The notes: generated from the letters alone by a model not told the origin. Positions 8,884-20,090 are shown, counted from the first letter of the stretch. The stretch is 64,000 bases of DNA from Streptomyces sp. NBC_00370 (GCF_036084755.1 NZ_CP107968.1:3168501-3232500); one strand, 5' to 3'. Numbers and translations are program-made.

Positions 8884-10209
8884 ATGAGTTCCGACAGCAC
8901 GACCGGCGCCGCCGCACGGGGCAAGCGGTGGTGGAACGTGCTGTTCCAGGGGCTGCAGAAAATGGGCCGCAGCCTCCAGCTGCCGATCGCCGTGCTCCCT
9001 GCGGCCGGCATCCTGAACCGGCTCGGCCAGCCGGACGTCTTCGGCTCCGACGGGCTCGGCTGGGACAACGTCGCGAAGGTCTTCGCGTCCGCCGGCGGCG
9101 CCCTGCTGGACTCCTCGCTCGGCCTGCCGCTGCTCTTCTGCATCGGCGTGGCGATCGGGATGGCGAAGAAGGCCGACGGCTCGACGGCCCTGGCCGCCGT
9201 CACCGGCTTCCTCGTCTACTACGCGGTGCTGCACGCGTTCCCCGTCGACTGCGACGGCGGCTCGAAGTTCACCGGCGCCGGCATCTGGAGCGGGGTGTGC
9301 GTGACCCCGGACGGTACGACGGTGACGCAGGCCGGGTACCAGAACCCGGGCGTCTTCGGCGGCATCGTGATGGGCCTGCTGACGGCGTGGCTGTGGCGGC
9401 GGTTCCACCGCACCAAGCTGGTGGACTGGCTGGGCTTCTTCAACGGCCGCCGGCTCGTCCCGATCATCATGGCCTTCGTCGGCCTGCTCGTCGCCTCGCT
9501 CTCCGTCTGGGCCTGGGAGCCGGTCGGCGACGGGCTGACCAGCTTCTCGAAGTGGCTGGTCGACCTGGGGGCGTGGGGCTCGGGGATCTTCGGTATCGCC
9601 AACCGCGCGCTGCTGGTGTTCGGGCTGCACCAGTTCCTGAACACCTTCGTCTGGTTCCAGTTCGGCGACTTCACCAAGCCCGACGGCACGGTCGTGCACG
9701 GCGACATCAACCGCTTCCTCGCGGGCGACCCGACGGCGGGCCAGTTCACCACGGGCTTCTTCCCGATCATGATGTTCGCGCTGCCGGCCGCCGCGCTGGC
9801 GATCTACCACTGCGCCAAGCCGCATCGGAAGAAGGCGGTCGGCGGCCTGATGCTCTCGGTCGCCCTCACCTCGTTCGTGACGGGCATCACGGAGCCGATC
9901 GAGTACTCGTTCCTCTTCGTCGCCCCGCTGCTGTACGCGATCCACGCGGTGCTGACCGGTGTCTCGATGTTCGTGAGCTGGGGCCTGGGCGCCAAGGACG
10001 GCTTCAGTTTCTCGGCGGGACTGATCGACTACGTCATCAACTGGAGCCTGGCGACGAAGCCTTGGCTGCTGATTCCGATCGGGCTGTGCTTCGCCGTGGT
10101 GTACTACGCGATCTTCCGCTTCGTGATCGTGAAGCTCGATCTGCAAACCCCGGGCCGCGATCCGGACGAGGTCGAGGACGATATCGAGCAGGCGAACACC
10201 AAGGAATAA
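8884..10209 (+). CDS. nagE1: PTS EIIC permease, N-acetylglucosamine (NagE1)
   Basis: 441-residue membrane-embedded IIC transporter of the glucose/GlcNAc family, without fused IIA or IIB domains. It starts with LQKMGRSLQLPIAVLPAAGI, contains about ten hydrophobic helices, the GxxGFFPIMMF-type loop and the substrate signature GITEPIEYSF. GGGGAGGACG lies right before ATG 8884. Highly similar to the next gene, showing a tandem duplication. In S. coelicolor NagE2 is known to be the main GlcNAc transporter, so NagE1 may be secondary. Ends in a strong terminator, so the two IIC genes are separate transcripts. Confidence 0.93.
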   Translation: MSSDSTTGAAARGKRWWNVLFQGLQKMGRSLQLPIAVLPAAGILNRLGQPDVFGSDGLGWDNVAKVFASAGGALLDSSLGLPLLFCIGVAIGMAKKADGSTALAAVTGFLVYYAVLHAFPVDCDGGSKFTGAGIWSGVCVTPDGTTVTQAGYQNPGVFGGIVMGLLTAWLWRRFHRTKLVDWLGFFNGRRLVPIIMAFVGLLVASLSVWAWEPVGDGLTSFSKWLVDLGAWGSGIFGIANRALLVFGLHQFLNTFVWFQFGDFTKPDGTVVHGDINRFLAGDPTAGQFTTGFFPIMMFALPAAALAIYHCAKPHRKKAVGGLMLSVALTSFVTGITEPIEYSFLFVAPLLYAIHAVLTGVSMFVSWGLGAKDGFSFSAGLIDYVINWSLATKPWLLIPIGLCFAVVYYAIFRFVIVKLDLQTPGRDPDEVEDDIEQANTKE

Positions 10210-10229
10210 CCCCAGTTCAGCACTGCCGT

Positions 10230-10261
10230 CAAGGCCCCCCGACATCGGTCGGGGGGCCTTG
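10230..10261 (+). terminator. hairpin after nagE1
   Basis: Perfect 14-bp stem CAAGGCCCCCCGAC/GTCGGGGGGCCTTG with a 4-base loop, 20 bases after the nagE1 stop. Confidence 0.85.
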
Positions 10262-10332
10262 GTCACGAGTTGGACGCGATGTCGGGAACAGAGGTTTTCG
10301 ACGGTTCCTTATGCAACCCCTACCGTGTTACA

Positions 10333-10348
10333 ACTGGTCTACACCACT
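10333..10348. promoter_or_regulatory. DasR operator (dre) 1 upstream of nagE2
   Basis: ACTGGTCTACACCACT, identical to the site in front of nagE1, 57 bases before the nagE2 ATG. Confidence 0.9.
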
Positions 10349-10349
10349 G

Positions 10350-10365
10350 ATTGGTGTAGACCACG
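10350..10365. promoter_or_regulatory. DasR operator (dre) 2 upstream of nagE2
   Basis: ATTGGTGTAGACCACG, a second dre-like half-conserved palindrome only one base after the first. The centres are 17 bases apart. Two adjoining sites suggest tighter DasR control of nagE2 than of nagE1. Confidence 0.8.
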
Positions 10366-10404
10366 TGGCCGCGGCGCCGCGTTCCTTTTCGCTGGAGGAA
10401 GTTG

Positions 10405-11661
10405 ATGAGTACGGCCACCGCGCAAGCGGCCCCGGCGCCCGCCAAAAAGCGCGGCTCCGGTCTGTTCCAGGGACTGCAGAAAATCGGCAGGAGCCTTCAG
10501 CTGCCGATCGCGGTCCTGCCGGCCGCGGGCATCATGGTCCGTCTCGGCCAGCCCGACATCTTCGGCAAGGACGGTCTCGGCTGGGACCGGGTCGCCGACG
10601 TCTTCGACAAGGCGGGCAGCTCCCTCACCGGCGCCCTGCCCCTGCTGTTCTGCATAGGCGTGGCGATCGGCTTCGCCAAGAAGGCGGACGGCTCGACCGC
10701 GCTCGCCGCGGTCGTCGGCTTCCTCGTGTACCAGAAGGTGCTGCAGGCGTTCCCGGTCGCCGACGCGGTGATCAACAAGGGCGCCGACACCCCCGCCGTC
10801 TACAACGACCCCGGGGTGCTCGGCGGCATCATCATGGGCCTGCTGTCGGCCGTGCTCTGGCAGCGCTTCCACCGCACCAAGCTGGTCGACTGGCTGGGCT
10901 TCTTCAACGGCCGCCGGCTCGTGCCGATCATCATGGCCTTCGTCGGCGTGGTCATGGGTGTCTTCTTCGGTCTGGTCTGGGAGCCGATAGGCGACGGCAT
11001 CACCAACTTCGGCGAGTGGATGACCGGCCTGGGCTCGGGCGGCTCCGCGCTGTTCGGTCTGGTCAACCGCGGCCTGATCCCGATCGGGATGCACCAGTTC
11101 GTCAACACCGTCGCCTGGTTCCAGCTCGGTGACTTCACCAACTCGGCGGGCGAGGTCGTCCACGGCGACATCACCCGGTTCCTCGCCGGTGACCCGTCCG
11201 CCGGCATGTTCCAGGCGGGCTTCTTCCCGATCATGATGTTCGGCCTGCCGGCCGCCGCGCTGGCCATGGCGCACACCGCGCGCCCCGAGCGCCGCAAGGC
11301 CGTGACGGGCATGATGCTCTCGCTGGCCCTGACGTCCTTCGTCACCGGTGTGACCGAGCCGATCGAATTCTCGTTCATGTTCATCGCGCCGCTGCTCTAC
11401 GTCCTGCACGCGGTGCTCACCGCCGCTTCCATGGCGGTCACCTGGGGGCTCGGCGTCCATGACGGCTTCAACTTCTCCGCAGGAGCCATCGACTACGCCC
11501 TGAACTGGAACCTCGCGACGAAACCCTGGCTGATCATCCCGATCGGCCTGGTCTTCGCGGCGATCTACTACGTCGTCTTCCGGTTCGTCATCGTCAAGTT
11601 CGACCTCAAGACCCCGGGCCGCGAGCCCGAGGAAGAGGTCGAGGACCTCACCAAGGCGTAG
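10405..11661 (+). CDS. nagE2: PTS EIIC permease, N-acetylglucosamine (NagE2)
   Basis: 418-residue IIC transporter, closely similar to NagE1 over its whole length (shared LQKIGRSLQLPIAVLPAAGI, LVDWLGFFNGRRLVPIIMAF and GVTEPIEFSF). ATG at 10405 is preferred over the TTG just before it; GGAGGAAGTTG precedes it. By synteny this is NagE2, the GlcNAc permease that together with NagF and the general PTS proteins imports and phosphorylates GlcNAc, whose breakdown product signals through DasR to development and antibiotic production. Own promoter, two dre sites, and its own terminator. Confidence 0.94.
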   Translation: MSTATAQAAPAPAKKRGSGLFQGLQKIGRSLQLPIAVLPAAGIMVRLGQPDIFGKDGLGWDRVADVFDKAGSSLTGALPLLFCIGVAIGFAKKADGSTALAAVVGFLVYQKVLQAFPVADAVINKGADTPAVYNDPGVLGGIIMGLLSAVLWQRFHRTKLVDWLGFFNGRRLVPIIMAFVGVVMGVFFGLVWEPIGDGITNFGEWMTGLGSGGSALFGLVNRGLIPIGMHQFVNTVAWFQLGDFTNSAGEVVHGDITRFLAGDPSAGMFQAGFFPIMMFGLPAAALAMAHTARPERRKAVTGMMLSLALTSFVTGVTEPIEFSFMFIAPLLYVLHAVLTAASMAVTWGLGVHDGFNFSAGAIDYALNWNLATKPWLIIPIGLVFAAIYYVVFRFVIVKFDLKTPGREPEEEVEDLTKA

Positions 11662-11677
11662 CCGCAGCGCACACGTT

Positions 11678-11712
11678 GAAGCCCCGCTCCCCTTTGGGGG
11701 ACGCGGGGCTTC
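11678..11712 (+). terminator. hairpin after nagE2
   Basis: Outer 10-bp stem GAAGCCCCGC/GCGGGGCTTC enclosing an inner TCCCC/GGGGA pairing, between the convergent nagE2 and the hydrolase gene; may serve both. Confidence 0.8.
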
Positions 11713-11728
11713 TCGCGCTGTGTGAGCG

Positions 11729-12481
11729 TCAGATCTCGTACACCGCGCCGGGCGCGGCCAGTTCGACCGGACCTTCGTAGACCGCGCGTGCGTCGTTGAG
11801 GTTCCGCTGGGCGTCGGTCCACGGCGGGATGTGCGTGAGGACGAGCCGGGCGGCGCGGGCGCGGGCGGCGTGTGCGCCGGCCTCGCGTCCGTTGAGGTGG
11901 AGTCCCGTGATGTCTTCCTTGCCATGGGTGAAGGCGGCTTCGCACAGGAAGAGATCGGTGTCCTCGGCCAACTCGACCAGCGGTTCGCACACGCCGGTGT
12001 CGCCCGAGTACGTGAGGGAGCGTCCGTTGTGCTCGACGCGGATGCCGAAGGTCTCGACGGGGTGCGCGACCTTCTCCGTACGCACGGACAGCGGCCCGAT
12101 CTCGAACGAGCCCGGCTTGAGCGTGTGGAAGTCGAAGACCTCGCTCATGGACTTGTCGGTCGGGGTGTCGGCGTACGCGGTGGTGAGGCGTTCCTCGGTG
12201 CCCTCGGGTCCGTAGACGGGGATCGCGTCGCAACGCCCGCCCTCGAACCGGTAGTAGCGGGCGACGAAGTAGCCGCACATGTCTATGCAGTGGTCCGCGT
12301 GCAGATGACTGAGGAAGATGGCATCGAGGTCGTAGAGACCGACATGGCGCTGCAACTCGCCCAGGGCGCCGTTGCCCATGTCGAGGAGCAGCCGGAAGCC
12401 GTCGGCCTCTACGAGGTAGCTGGAGCAGGCCGATCCCACGGCGGGAAAGGAGCCCGAGCAGCCGACGACGGTGAGCTTCAT
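11729..12481 (-). CDS. metallo-beta-lactamase-fold hydrolase (RNase Z-like)
   Basis: 250-residue cytoplasmic protein with the beta-lactamase-fold metal site: HLHADH at residues 59-64, a downstream His (KVAHPVETFG), the SGDTG Asp motif and the late THIPP His. Overall it resembles the ElaC/RNase Z-like branch but lacks the long exosite arm, so a tRNA 3' processing role is possible but not shown. ATG 12481 is the only good start. A frequent neighbour of the nag genes in Streptomyces; the connection to GlcNAc is unproven. Confidence 0.88.
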   Translation of the reverse strand: MKLTVVGCSGSFPAVGSACSSYLVEADGFRLLLDMGNGALGELQRHVGLYDLDAIFLSHLHADHCIDMCGYFVARYYRFEGGRCDAIPVYGPEGTEERLTTAYADTPTDKSMSEVFDFHTLKPGSFEIGPLSVRTEKVAHPVETFGIRVEHNGRSLTYSGDTGVCEPLVELAEDTDLFLCEAAFTHGKEDITGLHLNGREAGAHAARARAARLVLTHIPPWTDAQRNLNDARAVYEGPVELAAPGAVYEI

Positions 12482-12668
12482 GGAGCGTGAACCTCCGTGC
12501 GTGGACGGTGGGCGACGGGGGTCGTTCAGTTTGTCGAGCGTAAGGCGCGAAACGGCTGGTCGCTTCCCCAGGACCCCGCGTTGTGGGGGAACTCACCTGC
12601 TGTGTCACCGGTTCGGATGGACGGCGCGCACGCGGGTGACGGGCTCGGGCGCGGGTACCTTCGGTGAC

Positions 12669-13121
12669 ATGAATACGTGGTGGTGGCTCGCACTGATCGC
12701 CGTACTGCTGCTGGGGGCGATCGCGTCGGTCGTGGACGGCAGGGCCCGCAGCCCGCGCCGCCCCGGCGGCCGCACCCGCCCACCGGGCCGCCCCGGCCGT
12801 ACGGGCCCGCGCGCACCGCGGCCGGGTGAGATCTGGTGGGCCATGGTCCCGTTCGAGGACGGCCCGGGGTCCAAGGACCGGCCGTGCCTGGTCCTGTCGG
12901 TACGCGGCCGGTCGGCGCAGGTCGCGAAGATCACGACGAAGGGTCATACGGAACGGCCCGGCGTCATCGCGCTGCCGCCGGGCATGGTGCAGGACGCGCA
13001 GGGCCGCGCCAGCTTCCTGGAGATGGACGAGCTGCGCGACGTACGGCTGAAGGACTTCCGCCGCCGCGCGGGCGAGGCGGACGGGGAACTGTGGAAGCGG
13101 ATCCAGCGCCTGGCGGGCTGA
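12669..13121 (+). CDS. membrane-anchored PemK/MazF-like protein
   Basis: 150-residue protein. Residues 1-20 form one transmembrane helix (MNTWWWLALIAVLLLGAIA), followed by an Arg/Pro/Gly-rich linker of about 30 residues, then a PemK/MazF-type beta-barrel domain starting PGEIWWAMVPF and containing RPCLVLSVRG, the usual nucleic-acid-binding core of these toxins. No antitoxin gene stands beside it and the anchor is unusual for a toxin, so it may be a domesticated, non-toxic family member. The start at ATG 12669 follows a weak GGTGA. Confidence 0.75.
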   Translation: MNTWWWLALIAVLLLGAIASVVDGRARSPRRPGGRTRPPGRPGRTGPRAPRPGEIWWAMVPFEDGPGSKDRPCLVLSVRGRSAQVAKITTKGHTERPGVIALPPGMVQDAQGRASFLEMDELRDVRLKDFRRRAGEADGELWKRIQRLAG

Positions 13122-13477
13122 GCGTGGGACGCCCGCCGGTGGCCGGGAGCACCCCATCCGGACGGCTGAGTGAAGGGGGTCGTGCAGGGGTGGTGTCCGG
13201 AGCGTAGAGCGTGATTTGTGGCGCATCTCGGCGGTGGCTCCGCGTCAGACGAGTACGCGCCGTAAATCATGCAGCGCAGGACACGACCCCGGAACGACAC
13301 CCGGCACAGACAGCAACCACAACCCCGAACCCGCACCGGACGGCAACCCCGCAACGCAACCCGCACCCGAACCCGCGCCCGACGGCAACCCCGCAACCAA
13401 GACCCGCAACCAAGAAACCGCGCCCGACGGCGAACCCGCAACCCAGACCCGCACCCCCGCCGGAGGCGACACGGCGG
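13122..13477. repeat. intergenic region with CCCGCACC/GGCAACCCCGCAAC-type repeats
   Basis: 356-base gap between the convergent PemK-like gene and cysM. From about 13318 it holds a degenerate tandem array built from the unit CGGCAACCCCGCAAC (13341-13355, 13382-13396 and a GGCGAACCCGCAAC version near 13430) linked by CCCGCACC-like steps; about three copies at a 40-50 base period. Upstream is an inverted repeat, TGATTTGTGGCG at 13212 and CGCCGTAAATCA at 13258. No coding support: frames through it are proline/asparagine-rich with no ribosome site. Confidence 0.6.
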
Positions 13478-14998
<1,521 letters not shown>

Positions 14999-15095
14999 TC
15001 ATCGTATCGATTCCCGGTTCGCATCCAGGTAAGCGATCTCGACTGGTGGACGAGGCACGTTCGCCAGTTGGACGGATTGCTGGAAGCTGTCCCGG

Positions 15096-15859
<764 letters not shown>

Positions 15860-15863
<4 letters not shown>

Positions 15864-16945
15864 GCGGGGGCTCCTTCGGGACGGCGGCGCATCAGCCACA
15901 GGAAGAACGGGCCGCCGATGAGCGCGGTGAGGACACCGACGGGGACGTCCTGCGGCGCTGCGACGGTACGGGCGGCGAGGTCGGCGACGACCAGCACCAC
16001 GGCCCCGCCGAGCGCGGCGACCGGCAGCAGGCCGCGGTGTCCGGCGCCGACGACCGCGCGGGCCGCGTGCGGTACGAGCAGTCCGATGAAGCCGACGGCG
16101 CCGCTCGCCGCGACCATGACGCCGGTCACGAGCGAGGCGACGACGAAGACGGCCGCCCGGAACGCCCCGGCGTTCAGACCGAGCACGCTCGCGCCCTCCT
16201 CCCCCACCAGCAGCAGGTCGAGGGGCCGGGCCAGGGTCATCAGCAGCGCCGTCCCGGCGAGCAGGACGACGCCGGGCAGGACGAGCGTGCCCCAGCGGGC
16301 GCTGCCCAGACCGCCGAGTGTCCAGTACAGGGCCTCCTGGAACTGCTCGGGCCGGGCGGCGACGACCAGCAGGAGGGTGGTGAGCGCGGAGAGGATGTAC
16401 GAGACGGTCACCCCGGCCAGGACGAGCCTGCCGCCGGTCATGGCGCCGCCCCTGCGGGCGAGGCTGTAGACGAGGGCGAGGGCGACGAGCGAGCCGGCGA
16501 AGGCGGCGGCCGGCATGGCGACGGTGGTGGTCACTCCCCCGCCGATGCCGAGGACGAGCACGGCCACGGCGCCGGTCGACGCGCCGGAGGAGATGCCGAG
16601 CAGGAACGGGTCGGCGAGCTTGTTGCGCACCAGCGCCTGGAGGACCGTCCCGACGACGGCGAGCCCCGCGCCGACGATCGCGCCGAGCAGCACCCTGGGC
16701 AGCCGTACGTCGAGGACGATGGTCCGGTACGGGCTCGGTGCGGCCCGCCCGGTGAGGGCGGCGACGACCTCGCCGGGCCCGATCCGTACGGAGCCGAGCG
16801 CGAGCCCGGCGACGACGGCGACGGCGAGCGCGGCGACGAGACAGCCGAGCACGAGCGGGTAGCGCAGCCGCCCGTGCCCTCGCGGGCCGGGCGTGACCGG
16901 TGCGCCCGATATGCCGGACGGGCCTGGCGGGGTGGTGCGGGGCAC
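15860..16945 (-). CDS. btuC: cobalamin ABC transporter permease (BtuC/FecCD family)
   Basis: 361-residue permease with a 30-residue Pro/Gly-rich cytoplasmic start and about ten membrane helices. Typical FecCD family stretches are LDVRLPRVLLGAIVGAGLAV, NKLADPFLLGISSGAS and GFIGLLVPHAAR (the loop contacting the ATPase). GTG start at 16945, four bases after the end of the binding-protein gene, and 4-base overlap with btuD downstream. One permease gene only, so it would act as a homodimer, as BtuC does. Confidence 0.88.
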
Positions 16946-16949
16946 GGCG

Positions 16950-17951
16950 CTACTTCACAGTTCCGGGGTGGAGCTGGGCCGCGAGTTTCGCGACGGCGTC
17001 GGGGGCGCGTACGCCGAGGACGACGCTGGACAGCGGCATCACGGCGAACCGCTTGTTCTTGATCGCGGGTACGTCGGCGAGCACCGGGTCGTCGGTGAGC
17101 CGCTTCTCCTTCTGGGCGACCGTCGTCGAGCCGTAGTCGTAGATGACGACGGCCTGCGGCTTGCGGGCGACCACCTGTTCCCAGGTGGCGTCGCCGAACG
17201 ACTTGTCCAGGTCGGCGAAGACGTTGGCGCCGCCCGCGCGGGTGATGAGTTCGTTGCCGATGCCGGCGCCGCCCGCGGTGAAGGCGGTCTTGTCGCCGCT
17301 GTCGTAGACGAAGACGGAGACGGGCTTGACGCCCTTGAGCTTGGCGGCCGTCCCCGCGACGGTGGCGCGGGCCCGCGCGATCCACTTGTCCGCGCGGTCG
17401 GGGACGCCGAAGGTCCGGCCGACCTCCCGTACCTCCTGGTAGACGTCGTCCATGGTGACGGCGCCCTTGGTGCAGCTCTCGATGTTGAGCCGGGTGTCGA
17501 TGCCCGCGCCCTTCAGGTCGTCGCGCGCGCGGCCGTCCTTGGCGTCGAAGGCGCTGGCGTAGCCGCCGTAGACGAAGTCGGGATCGGCGGCGAGCAGCTT
17601 CTCCTTGGAGGGGTACTCCTTGGCGAGCACCGGCACGCTCTTGTACGCGGCGGCGTAGGCGGGCGAGATCGTGTCGTCCAGGTAGGCGGTGCCGACCAGG
17701 GATTTTCGCAGGCCGAGCGCGAGCATGACCTCGGTGGCGTGCTGGTTCATGGTGACGACGCGCCGGGGCGGTGCCTGGTAGGTCGTCTTCACACCGCAGT
17801 TGGTGACGGTGTAGGGGAAGCCGGGGGCGGCTGCCTTCGCGGCGCTCGCCGCCGGCTTGTCCGTCGAGCCGCACGCGGCGACCGGTACCAGCAGGGCGGG
17901 GAGCGCGGCGGCTATGAGCGCGCGGCGGAGCGTGGGCGGGACTGACGGCAT
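16950..17951 (-). CDS. btuF: cobalamin/corrinoid-binding lipoprotein (BtuF-like)
   Basis: 333-residue substrate-binding lipoprotein. Signal peptide with lipobox PVAAC (Cys 27), then the two-lobed FecB/BtuF fold (QAPPRRVVTMNQHATEVMLA at the N lobe; linking helix near the middle; VLGVRAPDAVAKLA at the end). GGAGGAG lies 8 bases before the ATG at 17951. First gene of the riboswitch-controlled btuF-btuC-btuD operon, so it is expected to be made when intracellular cobalamin is low. A siderophore ligand is the alternative but is not favoured. Confidence 0.88.
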   Translation of the reverse strand: MPSVPPTLRRALIAAALPALLVPVAACGSTDKPAASAAKAAAPGFPYTVTNCGVKTTYQAPPRRVVTMNQHATEVMLALGLRKSLVGTAYLDDTISPAYAAAYKSVPVLAKEYPSKEKLLAADPDFVYGGYASAFDAKDGRARDDLKGAGIDTRLNIESCTKGAVTMDDVYQEVREVGRTFGVPDRADKWIARARATVAGTAAKLKGVKPVSVFVYDSGDKTAFTAGGAGIGNELITRAGGANVFADLDKSFGDATWEQVVARKPQAVVIYDYGSTTVAQKEKRLTDDPVLADVPAIKNKRFAVMPLSSVVLGVRAPDAVAKLAAQLHPGTVK

Positions 17952-18003
17952 GGCTGAGCACTCCTCCGGGGGGATTTCCGCGTCCCCTGGCTGGTGGAAG
18001 AAG

Positions 18004-18097
18004 GGCGGCAGGTCAGTTCCTGGCTGCCAAGCGGATTCGCTTGGTCACAGTGGCGGGACCGCGCCGGACTCGCACCGGCTTCCTGGCTCCTGCCGCC
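18004..18097 (-). promoter_or_regulatory. cobalamin (AdoCbl) riboswitch upstream of btuF
   Basis: Minus-strand RNA begins GGCGGCAGG and ends CCTGCCGCC, closing the P1 stem. Between them are GCCAGGAAGCCGGTG, GAGTCCGGCGCGGTCCCGCCACTG (the B12-box-containing core) and AGCCAGGA...TGACCTGCC, the classical cobalamin riboswitch order. It ends about 50 bases before the btuF start, with a GGGGA...TCCCC element next to the ribosome site that could act as expression platform. Confidence 0.93.
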
Positions 18098-18117
18098 TCG
18101 GGTAGGGGGTCAGTCTC

Positions 18118-18531
18118 TCAGACGACCGTGACGTCCTCTTCGGTGACCTTGCCGTCCACGATCCGGTAGGAGCGGAACTGGAACGGGCCGAGACCGTCGC
18201 TGTCGGCGGTCGAGACCAGCACGTAGTGCGCCTCGGGCTCGTTGGCGTAGCTGATGTCCGTACGGGACGGGTACGCCTCGGTCGCGGTGTGCGAGTGGTA
18301 GACGATCACCGGGGTCTCGTCGCGGTCGTCCAGGTCGCGGTAGAGCTTCAGCAGGTCCGCCGAGTCGAATTCGTAGAAGGTGGGCGAGCGTGCCGCGTTG
18401 AGCATGGGGACGAACCGCTCGGGCCGGTCGGAGCCCTCGGGTCCCGCGACCACGCCGCAGGCTTCGTCGGGATGATCGCGGCGTGCGTGCGCGACGATCT
18501 GGTCGTACAGAGCCTGGGTGATGGTCAGCAT
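18118..18531 (-). CDS. mec: Mec-type JAMM/M67 metalloprotease (CysO hydrolase)
   Basis: 137-residue zinc protease of the JAB1/MPN family. The metal-site motif is complete: an upstream Glu in EACGVV, then HSHTATEAYPSRTDISYA, i.e. HxH...SxxD. In mycobacteria Mec cleaves cysteine from the CysO-cysteine adduct. Here it may also remove the CysO tail. ATG 18531 is followed by LTITQALYDQIVAHARRD, the normal N terminus. Same strand as cysO-cysM but separated from them by the btu operon, unlike the compact mec-cysO-cysM operon of mycobacteria. Confidence 0.92.
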   Translation of the reverse strand: MLTITQALYDQIVAHARRDHPDEACGVVAGPEGSDRPERFVPMLNAARSPTFYEFDSADLLKLYRDLDDRDETPVIVYHSHTATEAYPSRTDISYANEPEAHYVLVSTADSDGLGPFQFRSYRIVDGKVTEEDVTVV

Positions 18532-18575
18532 GAGTGAAATATAGGACGGCCGAGGGCCGGGCCACCGGGTAGGCC

Positions 18576-20009
18576 CTACTCGACGGGTGCGTAGGCGCCC
18601 GCCTCTTCCCCGGTGGTGACGGTGCGGCGCTTGAGCAGCTGCCAGCCGCCCACCAGACCCACGGCCCACAGGGCGCCCACGTACAGGCAGACGCGCGCTT
18701 CGTGGTCGTAGGCGATCAGGCAGGTGACGAAGGCGAGGAAGGCGAGGGCGACCCAGCTCAGCACCGCGCCGCCGGGGGCCGGGAACGCGGAGGCGGGCAG
18801 CCGGCCCGCTTCGACGGCGCGGCGGTAGCGGATGTGGCTGGCGAGGATCATCATCCAGGTCCAGATGCCGGCGGCGGTGCCCACCGACGTCACGTACCCG
18901 AACGCCTTCTCGGGGACGAGGTAGTTGAGGATGACGCCGATGCCCATCAGGGCGACGGAGACGCTGATGCCGAAGGCGGGGGTGCGGCGCGAGTTGAGTC
19001 TGCCGAACGCCTTGGGCGCCTCGCTGTTGACGGCGAGCGCGCGCAGCATCCGGCCCGTCGAGTACATGCCGGAGTTGCAGGACGACAGGGCCGCCGTGAG
19101 GACGACGAAGTTGACGATGCCGGCGGCGAGCGGGATGCCGATCTTCTCGAAGGCGTAGACGAAGGGGCTGACGCCGGCGGAGAACTCGGTCCAGCGGACC
19201 ACGGCGAGCAGGACGGTCAGCGAGCCGACGTAGAAGATGATGATCCGCCAGGGCAGCGTGTTGATGGCCTTGGGGAGGGTCTTCTCCGGGTTCTGCGATT
19301 CGCCTGCCGTGACGCCGACGACCTCGACGGCGAGGTAGGCGAACATCACGCCTTGCAGGGTCATCAGGCTGGAGCCGATGCCGTGCGGGAAGACCCCGCC
19401 CTGCGAGACGAGATTGCCGGGGGCCGCGGTGGCACCGGCGTCGGAGAAGCCGAGGGTGAGGACGCCGAGCCCGATGACGATCATGCCGATGATGGCGGTG
19501 ACCTTGATCATCGAGAACCAGAACTCGACCTCGCCGAAGATCTTCACCGAGATCAGATTCACCCCGAAGAGCACCAGCAGGAAGACGAGCGAGCTGACCC
19601 ACTGCGGGATCTGCGGGAACCAGAAGTGGATGTAGATCGCGGCGGCCGTCAGCTCGGCCATGCCGGTGACCACCCACATCAGCCAGTACGTCCAGGCGGT
19701 GGCGTAGCCGAAGAACGGGCCGAGGAACTCGCGCGCGTACTCGGCGAACGAGCCGGACACCGGGCGGTAGAGCAGCAGTTCGCCCAGCGCCCGCATGATG
19801 AAGAAGATGACGACGCCGGCGAGGGCGTACATCAGGATGATGCTCGGCCCCGCCTTGGCGATGTTGGCGCCCGCGCCCATGAACAGACCGACGCCGATCG
19901 CGCCGCCGATCGCGATCATCTGGATCTGCCGGCTGCCGAGCCCGCGTGCGTAGCCCTCGTCGTCCTCGCCCGGCCGGCCGGTCTCGTCGCTCTCGACGGG
20001 TGTGGTCAT
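18576..20009 (-). CDS. APC-superfamily amino-acid permease (GabP/AnsP type)
   Basis: 477-residue, 12-helix amino-acid transporter. Helix 1 has the unwound GGAIGVGLFMGAG motif, followed by the family stretch RPVSGSFAEYAREFLGPFFGYATAWTYW and, in the loop after helix 6-7, ESQNPEKTLPKAINTLPWRI. This combination is typical of the proton-linked AAT branch (GabP, LysP, AnsP, CycA). Substrate cannot be fixed by sequence. Stands as a single gene between mec and the DUF2017-clpS pair. Confidence 0.88.
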   Translation of the reverse strand: MTTPVESDETGRPGEDDEGYARGLGSRQIQMIAIGGAIGVGLFMGAGANIAKAGPSIILMYALAGVVIFFIMRALGELLLYRPVSGSFAEYAREFLGPFFGYATAWTYWLMWVVTGMAELTAAAIYIHFWFPQIPQWVSSLVFLLVLFGVNLISVKIFGEVEFWFSMIKVTAIIGMIVIGLGVLTLGFSDAGATAAPGNLVSQGGVFPHGIGSSLMTLQGVMFAYLAVEVVGVTAGESQNPEKTLPKAINTLPWRIIIFYVGSLTVLLAVVRWTEFSAGVSPFVYAFEKIGIPLAAGIVNFVVLTAALSSCNSGMYSTGRMLRALAVNSEAPKAFGRLNSRRTPAFGISVSVALMGIGVILNYLVPEKAFGYVTSVGTAAGIWTWMMILASHIRYRRAVEAGRLPASAFPAPGGAVLSWVALAFLAFVTCLIAYDHEARVCLYVGALWAVGLVGGWQLLKRRTVTTGEEAGAYAPVE

Positions 20010-20090
20010 CGTGGAGTGCCCTTTCGCCGTGCGGTCAGCACTCAGGACCTATCATGGCGAAGGGTTCATTTCGGGCAACCGCGCGGCCCG

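Noticed and set aside
8928..11132. 734-codon plus-strand frame running through nagE1 and nagE2.
   Set aside because: It is an out-of-frame shadow of the two permease genes; the real frames have PTS motifs and ribosome sites.
13318..13445. CRISPR-like array.
   Set aside because: Units are short, degenerate and spaced irregularly, without unique spacers or cas genes.
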